NCBI GenBank assembly: GCA_007026445.1
Contig: VDMD01000154.1
Coordinates: 1-50,383, forward strand
Direction: 5' to 3'
From: Schizophyllum amplum
Taxonomy: Eukaryota; Basidiomycota; Agaricomycetes; Agaricales; Schizophyllaceae
Length of the DNA: 50,383 bases
Positions 32,852-43,927 of the stretch are shown piece by piece (positions within the stretch are counted from its first letter, which is position 1; each line of letters begins with the position of its first letter). The notes below the pieces were generated by a model that saw only the letters and a program-made list of their open reading frames with translations, searched no databases and was not told the origin of the DNA. Position numbers and translations under genes: made by a program.

Positions 32852-35800
32852 CTAGTCCTTGGCAACCCAGTCGGCGCTCCTGGACACGAGCTCTATCGAG
32901 TTGTCGGTGGTCCAGAAGAGACGCTCGGTCGCGCTGCGTCCGCTCCAGCTCTTCTGGTCACGCAAAATCATAGCCTGTGTGATTACATTAGCATCAGCCA
33001 TGCCAGAAGACGCAGCCACAGTTACCTGTTGGGCGCCGAAGTTCCTCTGATCATGAGCAAACAACTCCACGTTATCCTCCAATGCCTCAGTCAAGATCTG
33101 CAGGTCCTGCAGGATGGCCTGCATCGCCCGCACCGCGGCCAGCGTTAAGATCTCCTTCCGGTTCCGCACGGTCGATCCGTTCGCATTCGGCGGTGGCAGC
33201 GCACGGGAGATCGTCTGCAACACCGTGTGTAGGATACGCTTCGTCTCGCCCAGGATCTTCTGCGCCTGTGGGAAATTGCGGCGCGACACCAGGACGAGCG
33301 CACGCGTGATCATGTCCGACGCGAGCAGTTCCATCCGCCGGCGTACGATGACTGGGTCAGACACACCGCCGCTCGCGTGCGGCGCAGAACCGTCGGACGG
33401 CGCCGGCAGCAGCGTGATGGTCAATAAGACGGGATGCGCAAGGCGCGATACGTGCTTGACAGCCGCGGGGTCGAAGAAGCTGCCGTCGACCTCCACGACA
33501 GGGACCTCGTCGATCATGCGATCCATCATCCCGTCCGCAAAGTCAGGCGCGTCGTCGATGCTGAGGGCATCCAAGCCCATGCTTTGCACGAACTGGTCTG
33601 TCGCATTGAGGGCGCGGCGGTTCGCCCCTCGTGCCATCGCGGCGCGCTTCGCTTGCATGTCCGCGTTGTCGAGCTCGAGCTCGATGAGCATCTCCTTCCG
33701 CTCGCCGTACCGCAGCTCGCCTACGTCGACATCAACGTGCATGCCATCGCTCGCGAGGATGCTGCTCGGGCCGCCGGACACCTTGCGTATCCGGAAGCGC
33801 TGCTGGTCGACGATGCGCATGTGCAGCTTCATGTTGAGCAGCCCGATGCTCATCATCCCACCGACGCAGCCCGCGATGCAGTCCCGGAGGTCGTACCAGT
33901 CTTTAACGAAGGTGTAGGTGCCGGAAGTGTGGTTAGACATGAGCCATAGTGAAGCTGGGTCGTGCGAGCGACCGTAGCCGAATGAGTGGATGGGCACGTT
34001 GGCCGCCTCAGCGCGAGCGAGTACCAGGTCCATCTGTGCACGGCGTGTGCTATCCGCGGCGTCCGATACCAGCAGCATGCCAGACACAGGGTTCTTGGAC
34101 TTGCGCTGAAGGACGACGTCGAGACCTGGGGTATGATGATGAGTGCTTGCCTATTGCGCAATGCTTCCACCACTCACCGTGGTTGACCGCAGTCACTACG
34201 TCCGTCTTCTCATCCTTCGGCCCGCGTATCAAGAACTCGTCCGTAGGTGTGCCTGCCTCATCACCAGCGATCCTCCCAAACACGACACCTTCGACAAAGT
34301 TCTCCAGCCGCTTCTTGCTGGTCGCACGGCCGACGCTGAGGAAGGGCGTTTTGCGTACGCGGCCGCCCAGGCCGACCTCGAAAGTGACGAAGCTTATCCG
34401 GTCCTTTTTGCCGAGGTTGGCCATCATGAATTCAAGCGTACTGCGTATCACGCGGCACTTGAGCTGTGCCGTGCTCGTCGGACTGCCGGGTGGAGGGACG
34501 CTGATGACGAGGATGAGGTCGAGTGGCGGGTGAGGAAGCGGCGTGAGGGAGTTGGACGGGCCCTGGGACGTGTAAGGCGTCACTAAGCCTGTCGGCGAGT
34601 TGGCAGTGGCTGAGGCAGACTCGTAGAGCTCATCGTCCTCCCCGAGAGTGGACAGCTTGCCGCCATGAATGGAACCTCCGTGATAGCCAGATCCATGCGA
34701 GGTAGACGACGACCGAGATGTTGAACCCAGCAGGGAATCCATAGTGCCGGAGCTGACAGTGGATCCATTGGTGTGCGACGATCCACCGCTGAGCATGCGC
34801 ATAGCCTTGGACGATCCACCAAACTCTTCCATGTTGAGTTGTTCCCCTTCGTTCGCGCGAGACGTGCCGCTTTGACGCTGGAACATCTTGACGAGGCTCT
34901 CGACACGTGCTCGCCATGCCTCCAGGGAACCTCTATCTTTGAAGATGAGGATGAAGGACGCGAGCTCGTCTTCCATGTCGATCGTCAGGCTCATTTCCCC
35001 TGCCGCACTTGTAGCCGTGACCTGTTTAATGTGGCGGACATAGATGCGACCCTTCAAGCGCAGAACACCTTTCGACGACATGGAAGAGGTGTTCGCGGAT
35101 GAAGAGGACATGATGGACGGGTCGGACAGTAGGCGGCCTAAGGATCGCTTCTTCTCCTCGACCACACAGATCAGTGCCTCCTTGAAGAGGTAGACATAGA
35201 ACTCTCGCACGACGTTGTCCCGCCGTACAGTGAGCAGGTCGTACATCTGCAGGGGGCCGAGGTCGGACAGCGGATGTCCTTTCCAGTCGGTGATTCGGTT
35301 GCGCAGGTCTTCCGTAATAGCACTGAACGGGTTATCCTCGGGTGGTGGTGGTGGCGGTGGTGCAGGGGAAAGCTCGCGGCGAATGGGGGGTTGCTGCCGC
35401 TGTTGTCGCGGGGGGTGGGGGTGCGCGTACGAATCGGTCACGAGAGGGCCCGGGACTGCTGCGCCGGACGTGGCGCGCTTGCCGGGGAGCTCGATGAGGA
35501 TGATGCACGTCAAGGGCTGGCTAGGGTCGTTGGTGCGCGTGAGGCTGGAGAACTCGGGTCGGATTTGGATGGAGGGCGCGACGACGTAGGGCGAGGAGTC
35601 GCCTTGGGACTTTACCGAGCCGGCATGCTCGAGCGGGTCGTCTTCGGTCGGATCGAAGGGCTTGCTGCTGGTGTTCGTCCCCCGCCTGCCGCCAGTGGGT
35701 GTGTCGCGACCGGGGAAAAGATTGGCTACGTTGCGTTCACCCATGCCGGTCAAAGTGGCGAGCTCTGGCACGCGGTCAGCGGGGGGGGCGGGGGAATGGT

Positions 35801-36403
35801 AGACTACGATGCGACGCACTGTTGGACTTTCCACCATCGCCATCGCCGACCTTCATCGGGCGCCTGCAGACGCCACAGACGCCGAGATTGGACTTGCGCG
35901 GAACGCCGCGCACCTGACTTGGTGGCGGGCCGTACACCGCTGTGAAGCAGGCCTGGGGCGCGTCAGCGCGACCAACGTCTGCATCTGCGCGCTGTGCTCA
36001 CCTCGTGCAGGGCATGGCCACACTCGGGGACAATGTGCGGCTTCTCGCCTGGGAGTCTAAAGCTAAAGCTGAGAGGTTCGAGGCAGACGGGGCACTCGTC
36101 CTCCTCGTCGTTGTCTTGGGAGGAGACGACGGGCAGCGGGGCGTTGTGCATGGCGTACGTGTGGGCGTTGTCGCCGTCGTCGACGGTGGTGGGAGTAAAG
36201 GAGCGAACGGAGGCTTCAAATGATCGGATTGACGGGGCTCGCGGGGCGCGGAGACTACGAAAATGTGAATTCCCTGGTTCGAGACCGCCACCAAGCCGAC
36301 TCGGGCTGGGCGATGAGGGGGGCGCGGGGAACGAGGGGGGCGGTCGCGGCGCCTCACGAGGCGCCCTGTACGTCGGCGATTCAGCACGAGTCCAACGGCC
36401 CAT
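32852..36403 (-). CDS. RING-PH-vWA protein, Ste5/Far1-like pheromone-pathway scaffold candidate
   Basis: Minus-strand exons 36403-36002, 35952-35820, 35764-34178, 34125-33026 and 32974-32852 give 1,114 aa. Domains: RING-type zinc finger at about 104-163 with C104, C107, C128, H130, H133, C136, C160 and C163 (ECPVCLEPL, VPECGHALHEACF, VCGVC); Pro-rich linker; PH at about 340-470 (LQMYDLLTVRRDNVVREFYV, LASFILIFKDRGSLEAWRAR); Ser-rich linker; von Willebrand A-like domain from about 605 (LDLILVISVPPPG, VIRSTLEFMMANLGKKDRIS) to beyond VSGMLLVSDAADSTRR and HSFGYGRSHDPASLWLM. RING, PH and vWA in this order is the architecture of yeast Ste5 and Far1, which hold the mating MAP kinase cascade or polarity factors. 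Orthology is inferred from architecture only. An E3 ubiquitin ligase role is the alternative. The last intron (33025-32975) is 51 nt and stop-free, so retention would keep frame. Start chosen at 36403 (MGRWTRAES). Confidence 0.85.
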
Positions 36404-36683
36404 CACCGCATCCGCTTGTCTTTCGCGCACAGTGCGGACGAGAACACACAAATTTCCGTTGCTGCCTGTGCACGAGGTGATGTTGCGGCTGATGGGGTTG
36501 CCATCCGTATGTTCAACTTTCGACGACCACACGGTAACTACTGCAGCCCTCCGCCACCCAACTTGAACTCTCCAGCGCAAAACTGGCATTCCCGCGATAG
36601 AAACCGAGCTGCCTGCCTCTCTCCCGAAGGAGCGAAATAATAGAAATCGCCTAGGCCCGCGTGGTCTTCGATGACCGACGGTC

Positions 36684-36698
36684 CTTTGTTGCACAAAG
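36684..36698. promoter_or_regulatory. Inverted ACAAAG pair, possible HMG-box site
   Basis: CTTTGT-TGC-ACAAAG, a perfect inverted repeat with 3-nt spacer, about 280 bp upstream of the RING-PH-vWA start. ACAAAG is the core bound by HMG-box factors of the fungal mating pathway (for example Prf1 pheromone-response elements). On minus the left arm extends to ACAAAGGAC. Function is inferred. Confidence 0.4.
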
Positions 36699-36817
36699 CA
36701 TAATGCCGGGTCGTACAACAGTCCCTCTCGTACTGCTGACGAGAGTCTACACATGCGGCTTTGCGAAGCCACCATTCTGCCCGCCATCCCGCAGAATCCT
36801 GGCAGAATCGTTCCTGG

Positions 36818-36851
36818 ACGTTGACAACGTTGAACGTTGAGCCAACGTTGA
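36818..36851 (+). repeat. Four direct copies of ACGTTGA
   Basis: ACGTTGA occurs at 36818-36824, 36827-36833, 36834-36840 and 36845-36851, all in one orientation within 34 bp. They lie about 415-450 bp upstream of the RING-PH-vWA start codon. A homotypic binding-site cluster is possible; so is a minor tandem duplication. Confidence 0.7.
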
Positions 36852-38217
36852 GCACTGCGCGACAACTTTCGCACAGCACTTCAGTCAACAAACACGACTG
36901 GGTCTGCATTGTCGAGTCTGATCTCCCGAGGGAATAACTGCAAGGATACTGACGCGGACGTGCCGTTGTCGACTACTTATTGCAAGCAGTTACAAGGTCG
37001 CAATCACAGCACTGAAATCAATGGTATTCGGATGTTATTACTGTGACTACAAGGGATGGAAGAGAAAGGGATGTAGGACATACACCGAGCACGAACGCAC
37101 GTCCCACAGAGATCAGGAAAGCCCGTCGTCGACTCGTCTGTACATCCACCCAACCGTTGATTAGACGGCGGGATACGTCGCTTTTGGCCCACACCAGAAC
37201 CGGTGTACAGCATTGTCAATTTTCGCTGTCCGGGCAGAAAGGGGCCAGCTCTCTAGGAGCTACGAAGCTATAGAAGGGAATATGCGATAGGAGGACATGG
37301 AACGGGGCAACAGAGACAGTCCATGGGACCGCAAAAGATATGATAGGAGGATGATGCACATGCCATACCAGCGGTTGCGAAACAGTCTTGAGGAAGGAAA
37401 CGTCGCGGACTTCTGGACAAACTGCGTGTTTATTGCGAGCAAGTGCCAACGAAAGGCTGTCGACGGGAATGGGAATGGTTGAAGGAAGGTAGAAGGAGGA
37501 GTCAAGAAGGAATGAGAGCAAAAAGTTCGGTATGTGATCGATCGATGCTGCAAGCAAACAGGAGCATACCAACTTGTCACATGACAGTCGCACATTCATG
37601 GCATCAGAATCAATGCATCACGGCTCAGGCTTCAGCTACACGCATTAATGCACCTGAGAGACAGTCAACACCCAGATGACAATCGCCTGACCACCATTGC
37701 AAATCTTATGCTCCTCTGGCATACTGATGAAGCGCAGTTCTCTCGATATTCCACCTGGTGCGTGGGTCTGTTTGGCGGACTCCTCTTGTTCCAATCCTCA
37801 TCTTGACCATCCCTCGATAGGCTGAACCTACCACTCCTCCACCCACTAGCAATATGCCTCACAATCTTAAGAACAAAGAAAGAGCCCAAAGAGGCGTCGC
37901 GCATTGCCAGCGCAATCGAAATCACGATCCTTGGATTGGTCGGAATGCCACGCGACTCATCTCGGGATGCGACCGTGTCCTCGACTCCGCGTCGATATGC
38001 GAACCCTGTGCGAACCCCTTTCTATCAACTTCCTATCATTCAGAAACATGGTCACCAGGTCTGCCACGAGAACAGCTGAAATGCCACATGAAAACCCCTA
38101 ACATATAATGTCTCTACTCATCGTGGTCACTGGCACCGGTCTTGTTTCCTGCCGTCTTATAGCCACCAACGCTACTTAGTAGCGTGAGCCGCCAATTCGC
38201 GGCTCGCTATCCCCACC

Positions 38218-40814
38218 ATGCCTTTCATCACACCTGGAATCAACTATCTGGCGCGAAACGCGATTCTTCTATCCTTTCGTGCGGGATTGGCCGGCGCTGG
38301 GCTACATGCGCTGGCCAACATCCTCGGGCTTGACTTGGCGATCTGGCAGTTGCTCCTTGCTGCCGTATTGACTCCCCCAGCGCTGATGATAGCGTCTCAT
38401 TGCATCGGCGACTGGCGCATCAAGCGACGTGCAGCAGCGTTAGGCGCTCGACCTATGCCTCAGGTTCGCACAACTTTGCCCGGCAACTTCGACCTCTTGC
38501 GCCGCATGTTGGGTTACATGCAGAGCGGGTACCCGGGTGAGCTCATGTCTTGATGAGTATGATAGGATGCTCATCGCGAATTGTACAGGCGATGGACTGG
38601 ACGAGCTGATAGTCAAATACGGGCCCGTCTTCGACGTCAACGTCATGTGGGAGCGTCAATACTTCACGACATGTCCAGAGCATATCAAGCGCATCCTGGC
38701 TACTGACTTTGCGAACTACGAAAAGGCAAGTGCTGATATATGCGCCCTGGAACCGAAACTGAACAGGAACGGCCATCACGTAGGGACCGCGATTCAGATT
38801 CAATATGCGCTCGGTGCTAGGCAGCGGCGTTTTCAACTCGGATGGTGATATGTGGAGGTCAGCGTTGAATTTCTACATATGAATTCTCCATCTCACATCT
38901 CTCCGAACTACAGATTCCACCGCTCCATGACTCGGCCGTTCTTCACCCGGGATCGCATCAGTCACTTTGCGCTGTTCGACCGGCACGCTGAGGACGCCAT
39001 CGCCCATGCCAAGCGGCGCATGCGGGAAGGTCATCCCGTAGACTTTGGGGTACGACGACGGCGCTGTCATCGAAACGACTGTCCTGGCAGCTGACTCATA
39101 CGCAGGACCTTTTCGCGAGGTTTACGATGGACTCCGCCACCGAATTCTTATTTGGTTCGAATGTGCATAGCCTGTCAGCAGGATTGCCATACCCCTACTA
39201 CGTGGTGATTTTGTCTCAAATAGCTCAGGCGATGGCTTTCGCTTATAGACCATCAGAAGGATCCGCCCTCTGACGAAGCTGCTGTCTCGCCCCGGGTTGC
39301 CGCTGCCAATGCGTTTGCTTGCGCATTCCAGGAGTCGCAGTTTGTTGTAGCTCAGCGCGAGACCATGGGTAGCACCTGGCCGCTCAGAGAAATATGGGGG
39401 GACAAGAGCGCAAAGCATATGCGAGTGGTGCGTGCGATCGCATACATATCACTCTAGACGTGCTTACAAGACTTAGGTGAACGCCTACATTGAGCCCATA
39501 GTGCATGACGCGATACGTCGCGAGAAGGAACGAAAGGACGTTCTGTGTGTAGATGCCGACAGCAAATCGAAACAGGTTCACCACAGCTGTCTATGCTTAG
39601 AGCTCGATGGCTGATATTAGTGCGTCCAGGTGGCCATGGAAGAGGCGAAGGAGGTCGAAGACGACGAAACGCTTCTGAGCCACCTTGTCAAGCTTACATC
39701 GGGTGCGTATCACAGTCATGAGTATTCTTAGCGCTTCAAAGGCTGATCGGCATGAGCAGACCCAGTAGTACTCAAGGACGAAACGCTCAACATCATGATT
39801 GGTCTGTCCCATTGCAATACGGTTGCGCGCTGTCAGTGACTTATCAACGCTCAGCTGGCCGTGACACCACCGCCGGAACCCTCTCCTTCATCCTGTACTT
39901 GCTCACGCAGTATGTGCACGACTGGTAGGCGAAAAAAAGCTCTGACATGACTCGCTAAGGAACCCTACTGCGCTGCGTCGACTCCGTGAAGAGATCATGA
40001 CGGCCGTTGGCCGCCAGCGAACACCAACCTATCAGGATATTCGTGAGATGAAGTTCATGCGCGCGGTCATAAACGAGACACTACGTCTGTATCCGGCTGT
40101 CCCGTTCAACACGAGGTACGTACGGCTGCGGCAGTGCTTTTGTTGTGGACGTCTGTCTCATATGATTCAGGGAGTGTATCAACGAAACTGTCTGGCCGTC
40201 GCCCGACCCCAGCCAGCCGCCGATCTACATTCCAGAGGGCACGAAGTGCGTTCTCTTGACATATGCCCTTCTTTCTGAGCTCATGCCTTGCAGATGTCCG
40301 TACTCAGTGTTCTTGATGCATCGTCGCAAAGATCTTTGGGGCGCAGACGGTGTGTTGCTGGCCCGTTACCGACTTACAGTCGAATTCATACTTCTTCAGC
40401 CGAAGAATTTGATCCCGACCGCTGGATTGACGAGCGCCTGCAGAAACAGCTCGGCCAGTCCTTTTCTTTCCTGCCCTTCAACGCCGGCCCACGTATTTGC
40501 CTCGGACAGCAGGTGCGTCCATATTCTTTCAGATATCGCAATTGTCGCTGACACGCGCTGCTCGCTCCTGCTAGTTCGCCTACAACGAGATGGCATACAT
40601 GCTGGTGAAGCTATTCCAGCATTTCTCCGACTTCGAGCTTGTCCCGGACGCTGCCGCGCCCGAGGCAAGGCCTAACCCGGCGTGGGCTGAAGCGCGCGAA
40701 GCGGATGGGCGGCTCCCACGCAAGGCGATGGAAAAAGTCTTTCCGAGGAAACATCTGACTATGTATGCGGGTGGTGGCCTATGGCTTCGCGGGACAGAGG
40801 CGGATTCGGACTAG
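38218..40814 (+). CDS. Cytochrome P450, CYP63-like
   Basis: Membrane-anchored monooxygenase; CYP63 enzymes of white-rot fungi oxidise alkanes, fatty acids and various xenobiotics. Fifteen exons give 604 aa: 38218-38536, 38589-38725, 38784-38857, 38914-39049, 39106-39201, 39257-39427, 39477-39548 (or 39539), 39630-39702, 39760-39801, 39855-39909, 39960-40115, 40171-40245, 40294-40349, 40400-40512 and 40575-40814. An N-terminal hydrophobic helix (about 18-62) anchors it in the ER. Family marks: FRSAMRS-like [42 protein letters not shown]-helix [10 protein letters not shown]-helix ETLRLYP (ExxR), PERF region FDPDRW, and heme loop [15 protein letters not shown] with its cysteine. The second intron (38726-38783) starts with GCAAGT, a GC-AG intron. 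Donor choice for exon 7 is uncertain by nine bases. No lesions found. Confidence 0.92.
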
Positions 40815-41128
40815 GATCTGGGTGAGGATGCTTGATGGGGCGAAGTGAGTACCTTGTAATGTGTGACGGTGGCAGAAATGGGTGGCAGCGATCGAAGACC
40901 AAGCAAATGTACACTAGTGCCTGCCTCTCCTCCTCGTTTTTGACGACACATATCCTCTGCATTGAACACTGACAGGGCAGGTTTTTACACTGACAGGGTG
41001 TGGTATGATACGCAGGGCGGCAGGCCATGGACCCTGACCAGTTACTTATCATCCCACGTGTCCCGCGATAAGATAAGACGTATCTCTTCCAAGTCAGGCA
41101 TTTTTTGTTCTCACACCGGGCCGCCACC
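40815..41128. other. Intergenic, P450 3' end to SURF6 start
   Basis: 314 bp. Ends in a good initiation context, GCCGCCACCATG, for the SURF6 gene. Nothing else recognised. Confidence 0.4.
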
Positions 41129-42382
41129 ATGTCTGCTTCATCTTCATCCACGCAACTACTGAAGTCTCTTCAGAGACACAATGATACCTTTGAATCCTTG
41201 CTGAAGCTCATCCCAGCCAAATTCTATCTTGTGAACGACGACCCCGTCGATGCCGTGCCCTCTAAGTACCAGAAACACACTGGGAAAAAAGCGAAGGAGA
41301 TCAAGGCGGCGAAACGCGACAGGGTGCGTTATTGTATTCCTCGTGCCCTTGCGAAGATACTTATACGAGGGATAGCTCGATCCATCGAAGAACAAGACCA
41401 TAGTCGACCTGCAAAAGGAAGCAGCGGGCAATGAAGATGATGCTATGGACGTCGATTTGAACGCGGAGGAGGATGGCCACTCCGACTCCGAGATCGTACC
41501 AATGCAAGCAGGTGGTGCGAACGCGCTACGAGAAAAGCTGCATGCCCGGATGGCTCAACTTCGATACGGACGAGGAGCGAATGCGATTCACGGCAAGGAC
41601 GCGCTGATCGAGGAGCGCCGACGGACAATGCGGGAGCGACGGAGGAAAGAGACCAAGGAGAGACGGAAACAGGAAAAGACGGCTAGGACAGTGAAAGTCA
41701 GACCAGGAGCAGCTATCATGTTCGCCTTGTCTAACGATTTCCCGCAGACGCAACTGCTCGTCGAGTCCTCTCCGCCACCGAGCGCGCACGCATCGACATC
41801 CAACTCTAGAAATAACACGACTACGAACGTTGCGTTCAACACCATCGACGGGGCTGTGAAAAAAGGGAAGAAGACTGTGTCAAACAACCCTACGAATCTG
41901 CTCTCCCATCTGCAGGCGCAAAAATCGAAGCTCGAGGCCCTGCCCGCGGACAAGCGTGCGCAGATCTCGGAGAAGAACCGCTGGGCACGCGCGGAGGCGC
42001 GTCTCACTGGCGAGAAGAACCCGGGCATTGCGGTCGCGGAGGACGGCGGGGAGGATACGGAGGAGAAAAAGCTGAAGAAGGCGGTGAAGCGGAAGGAGAA
42101 GGAGAAGGTCAAGAGCGCGAAGGCATGGTGCGTATCAGGCTGGGCTTGCTCGGGAAGATTGTGGCTAACGGCTCCGTCAGGGACGAGCGCAAGAGGGAAG
42201 TTACTCATTCGATGGCCGCACGGCAAAAGAAGAGGACGGATAACATCGCTGCTAGAAACGAGAGAAGGAAGAACCACGGTGCGAAAGATGGGAAGTCGAA
42301 GGGGAAGGGAAAGCAGCGGGCTGGATTCGAGGGCTCCAGTCGCAGCGTAAAAATTGGGAAGGGGAAAGGACCGAAGAAGTGA
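41129..42382 (+). CDS. RRP14: SURF6/Rrp14 nucleolar ribosome-biogenesis protein
   Basis: Nucleolar RNA-binding protein required for rRNA processing and assembly of both ribosomal subunits. Exons 41129-41323, 41376-41696, 41748-42127 and 42181-42382 give 365 aa. Recognisable parts: N-terminal Rrp14 segment (SLQRHNDTFESLLKLIPAKF), the central ALREKLHARMAQLR and IHGKDALIEERRRTMRERRR, and the SURF6 core with RKEKEKVKSAKAWDERKREV then ARQKKRTDNIAARNERRKN. The C-terminus is a Lys/Gly/Arg tail. The third intron-like gap, 41697-41747, is 51 nt and free of stops, so retention would insert 17 residues; splicing gives the better family fit. It precedes SEC9 on the same strand, 395 bp away. Confidence 0.93.
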
Positions 42383-42777
42383 GGCTGTCATGTATCCCTG
42401 TCTCTACTGATCATATTTCTGTCTTCACGATGCATTCACTGTCGCAAGCCACCTTTTCTCGGCGCCAGCATGTGTTAGTTCCCTGGCGGACGCAAGCGGA
42501 GGGTACGCGGCTGTACCTCTCATTGTCAGGTCATGACTAGCGAGTGCTTCAAACCTCAAATCCCCGACTGCACATGCTGGTTTGATTATGGGGGAATATC
42601 CCTCTGGACATGATGGCGCTGACCGCCGATACTTATTTGGTCAAGCAGTGGTGCACCTGTGAGGTGCAGTCCGCGTGTGATCCTTGTGTTGGATCCCAAG
42701 TGATGTCATGGGGCAATGACTGGTGAGCTTTTCATGCTGCGTTCACCTACTTCCAACTCTCACTGACTCCCACCACC
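42383..42777. other. Intergenic, SURF6 3' end to SEC9 start
   Basis: 395 bp with no recognised element. CCACCACCATG precedes the SEC9 start codon. Confidence 0.4.
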
Positions 42778-43689
42778 ATGCCTCTCAGAAAGTCCAAAGC
42801 TGCCATTCCTCCCGTCGACGAATCGGCAATCGGTGGGCCTGACAAGTACGGACGGAACGCACGAGTCGGAGATGCATATTCCAGAGGATCCGACTCCGGT
42901 GTAAATCTCGACCGCGATCGCGCAGAGCTCTTTGCAGGTTACAACCCAGCCAAGTCCCCCTCCCACCAGTTCGAGGACGGCGGGGATATGGGTACGGAGG
43001 AGGATGTGGAGTCCATCAAACAGCAGACACGCTTACTGAAGGAAGAGGACGTCGGCACAACGAGAAACGCGCTACGGGTGGCGTATGAGACGGAGCAGGT
43101 CGCCAGGGATACTTTGGGGAAGATCGGTGACCAGTCGGAGCGCCTGGCGAACAGCGAGCGGTATCTGGACGTGTCGAGAACCAAGGCTGGCGCGGCGGAC
43201 GACAAGGTGGACGAGCTCAGAAAGCTCAACCGCTCCATATTCCGGCCTGTCGTCACGTTCCACAAGGACGCCAAGCGCGCTGCACAGGAGACCAAGGTGC
43301 AGCATCGCTTTGAGAACGAACGCGAGGACCGAGCACGAGCGATGATGGAGGTGCGCGATACGAAGGACCGACTCGAGCAGGCCGGCGGTGCGGGCTCCAG
43401 GTTCGGGAACGGTGCGGAGAAGACGCCTGCGGAGACGGCGGCACGCAAGGAGCAGCGACAGAGGTTCCAGTTCGAGGCAAATGAGTCGGACGACGAGATC
43501 GAGAATGAATTGGACGACAACTTGGACGAGATCGGCGGCGTTGCGGAGCGACTGAAAGCACTGGGGTCAGCTATGGGGGAGGAGATTGATCAACAGACCG
43601 GTCGAGTCGAGCGCGTTGCGGATAAGTCTGCGACGCTGGACAGCGGCATGTTCAGGAGCACTCAGCGCATGAAGCAATATGGGAAGTAA
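42778..43689 (+). CDS. SEC9: Plasma-membrane t-SNARE SEC9 (SNAP-25 family)
   Basis: Contributes two helices (Qb and Qc) to the exocytic SNARE bundle with Sso1 and Snc1 at the plasma membrane. Single exon, 303 aa. The Qb motif spans roughly 80-150 (KQQTRLLKEEDVGTTRNALR to SERLANSERYLDVSRTKAGA) and the Qc motif is the C-terminal 65 residues (ENELDDNLDEIGGVAERLKA, EEIDQQTGRVERVADKSATL), with central glutamines. The protein has no cysteine at all, so unlike animal SNAP-25 it cannot be palmitoylated; this agrees with yeast Sec9. The N-terminal extension (residues 1-75) is polar and Gly/Asp-rich. It is the only intron-free gene in the window and lies just upstream of TEL1 on the same strand. Confidence 0.95.
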   Translation: MPLRKSKAAIPPVDESAIGGPDKYGRNARVGDAYSRGSDSGVNLDRDRAELFAGYNPAKSPSHQFEDGGDMGTEEDVESIKQQTRLLKEEDVGTTRNALRVAYETEQVARDTLGKIGDQSERLANSERYLDVSRTKAGAADDKVDELRKLNRSIFRPVVTFHKDAKRAAQETKVQHRFENEREDRARAMMEVRDTKDRLEQAGGAGSRFGNGAEKTPAETAARKEQRQRFQFEANESDDEIENELDDNLDEIGGVAERLKALGSAMGEEIDQQTGRVERVADKSATLDSGMFRSTQRMKQYGK

Positions 43690-43927
43690 ATAGACAGCAG
43701 GTTTATTATGTATTTTCAGGATCGTTGACGTGCACTCATCTCTCGTCTCGACGATTGAGCATGAGTGGGCCCGCAAGTGCATGACATTAAGCGCCCAAAC
43801 AAGCGCCCAAGGGCGGCCCGGTCGGCGGACCGGTAGAATCATCGTCAAAGCGTGGCGCATGCACACCTCTTTCCCTGCCTTCATGGAATCGGGACACACT
43901 TCGAAGTTGCAGAGTCCGAAAGCAACT

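Larger units (their letters stand above)
36404..38217. other. Intergenic region between divergent scaffold-like and P450 genes
   Basis: 1.8 kb holding the promoters of two divergent genes. Distinctive are an inverted repeat of ACAAAG (36684-36698) and four ACGTTGA copies (36818-36851), both on the scaffold side. Open frames on either strand show no family resemblance. Confidence 0.45.

Noticed and set aside
33114..33917. 267-codon plus-strand frame opposite the RING-PH-vWA gene
   Set aside because: Antisense to the conserved vWA-containing exon; Ser/Arg-rich without domain resemblance.
35761..35824. Apparent frameshift at a poly-G run between the RING part and the rest of the scaffold-like gene
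   Set aside because: A 55-nt GT-AG intron (35819-35765) joins GGKSN to KLATLTGMG in frame, so no lesion is needed.
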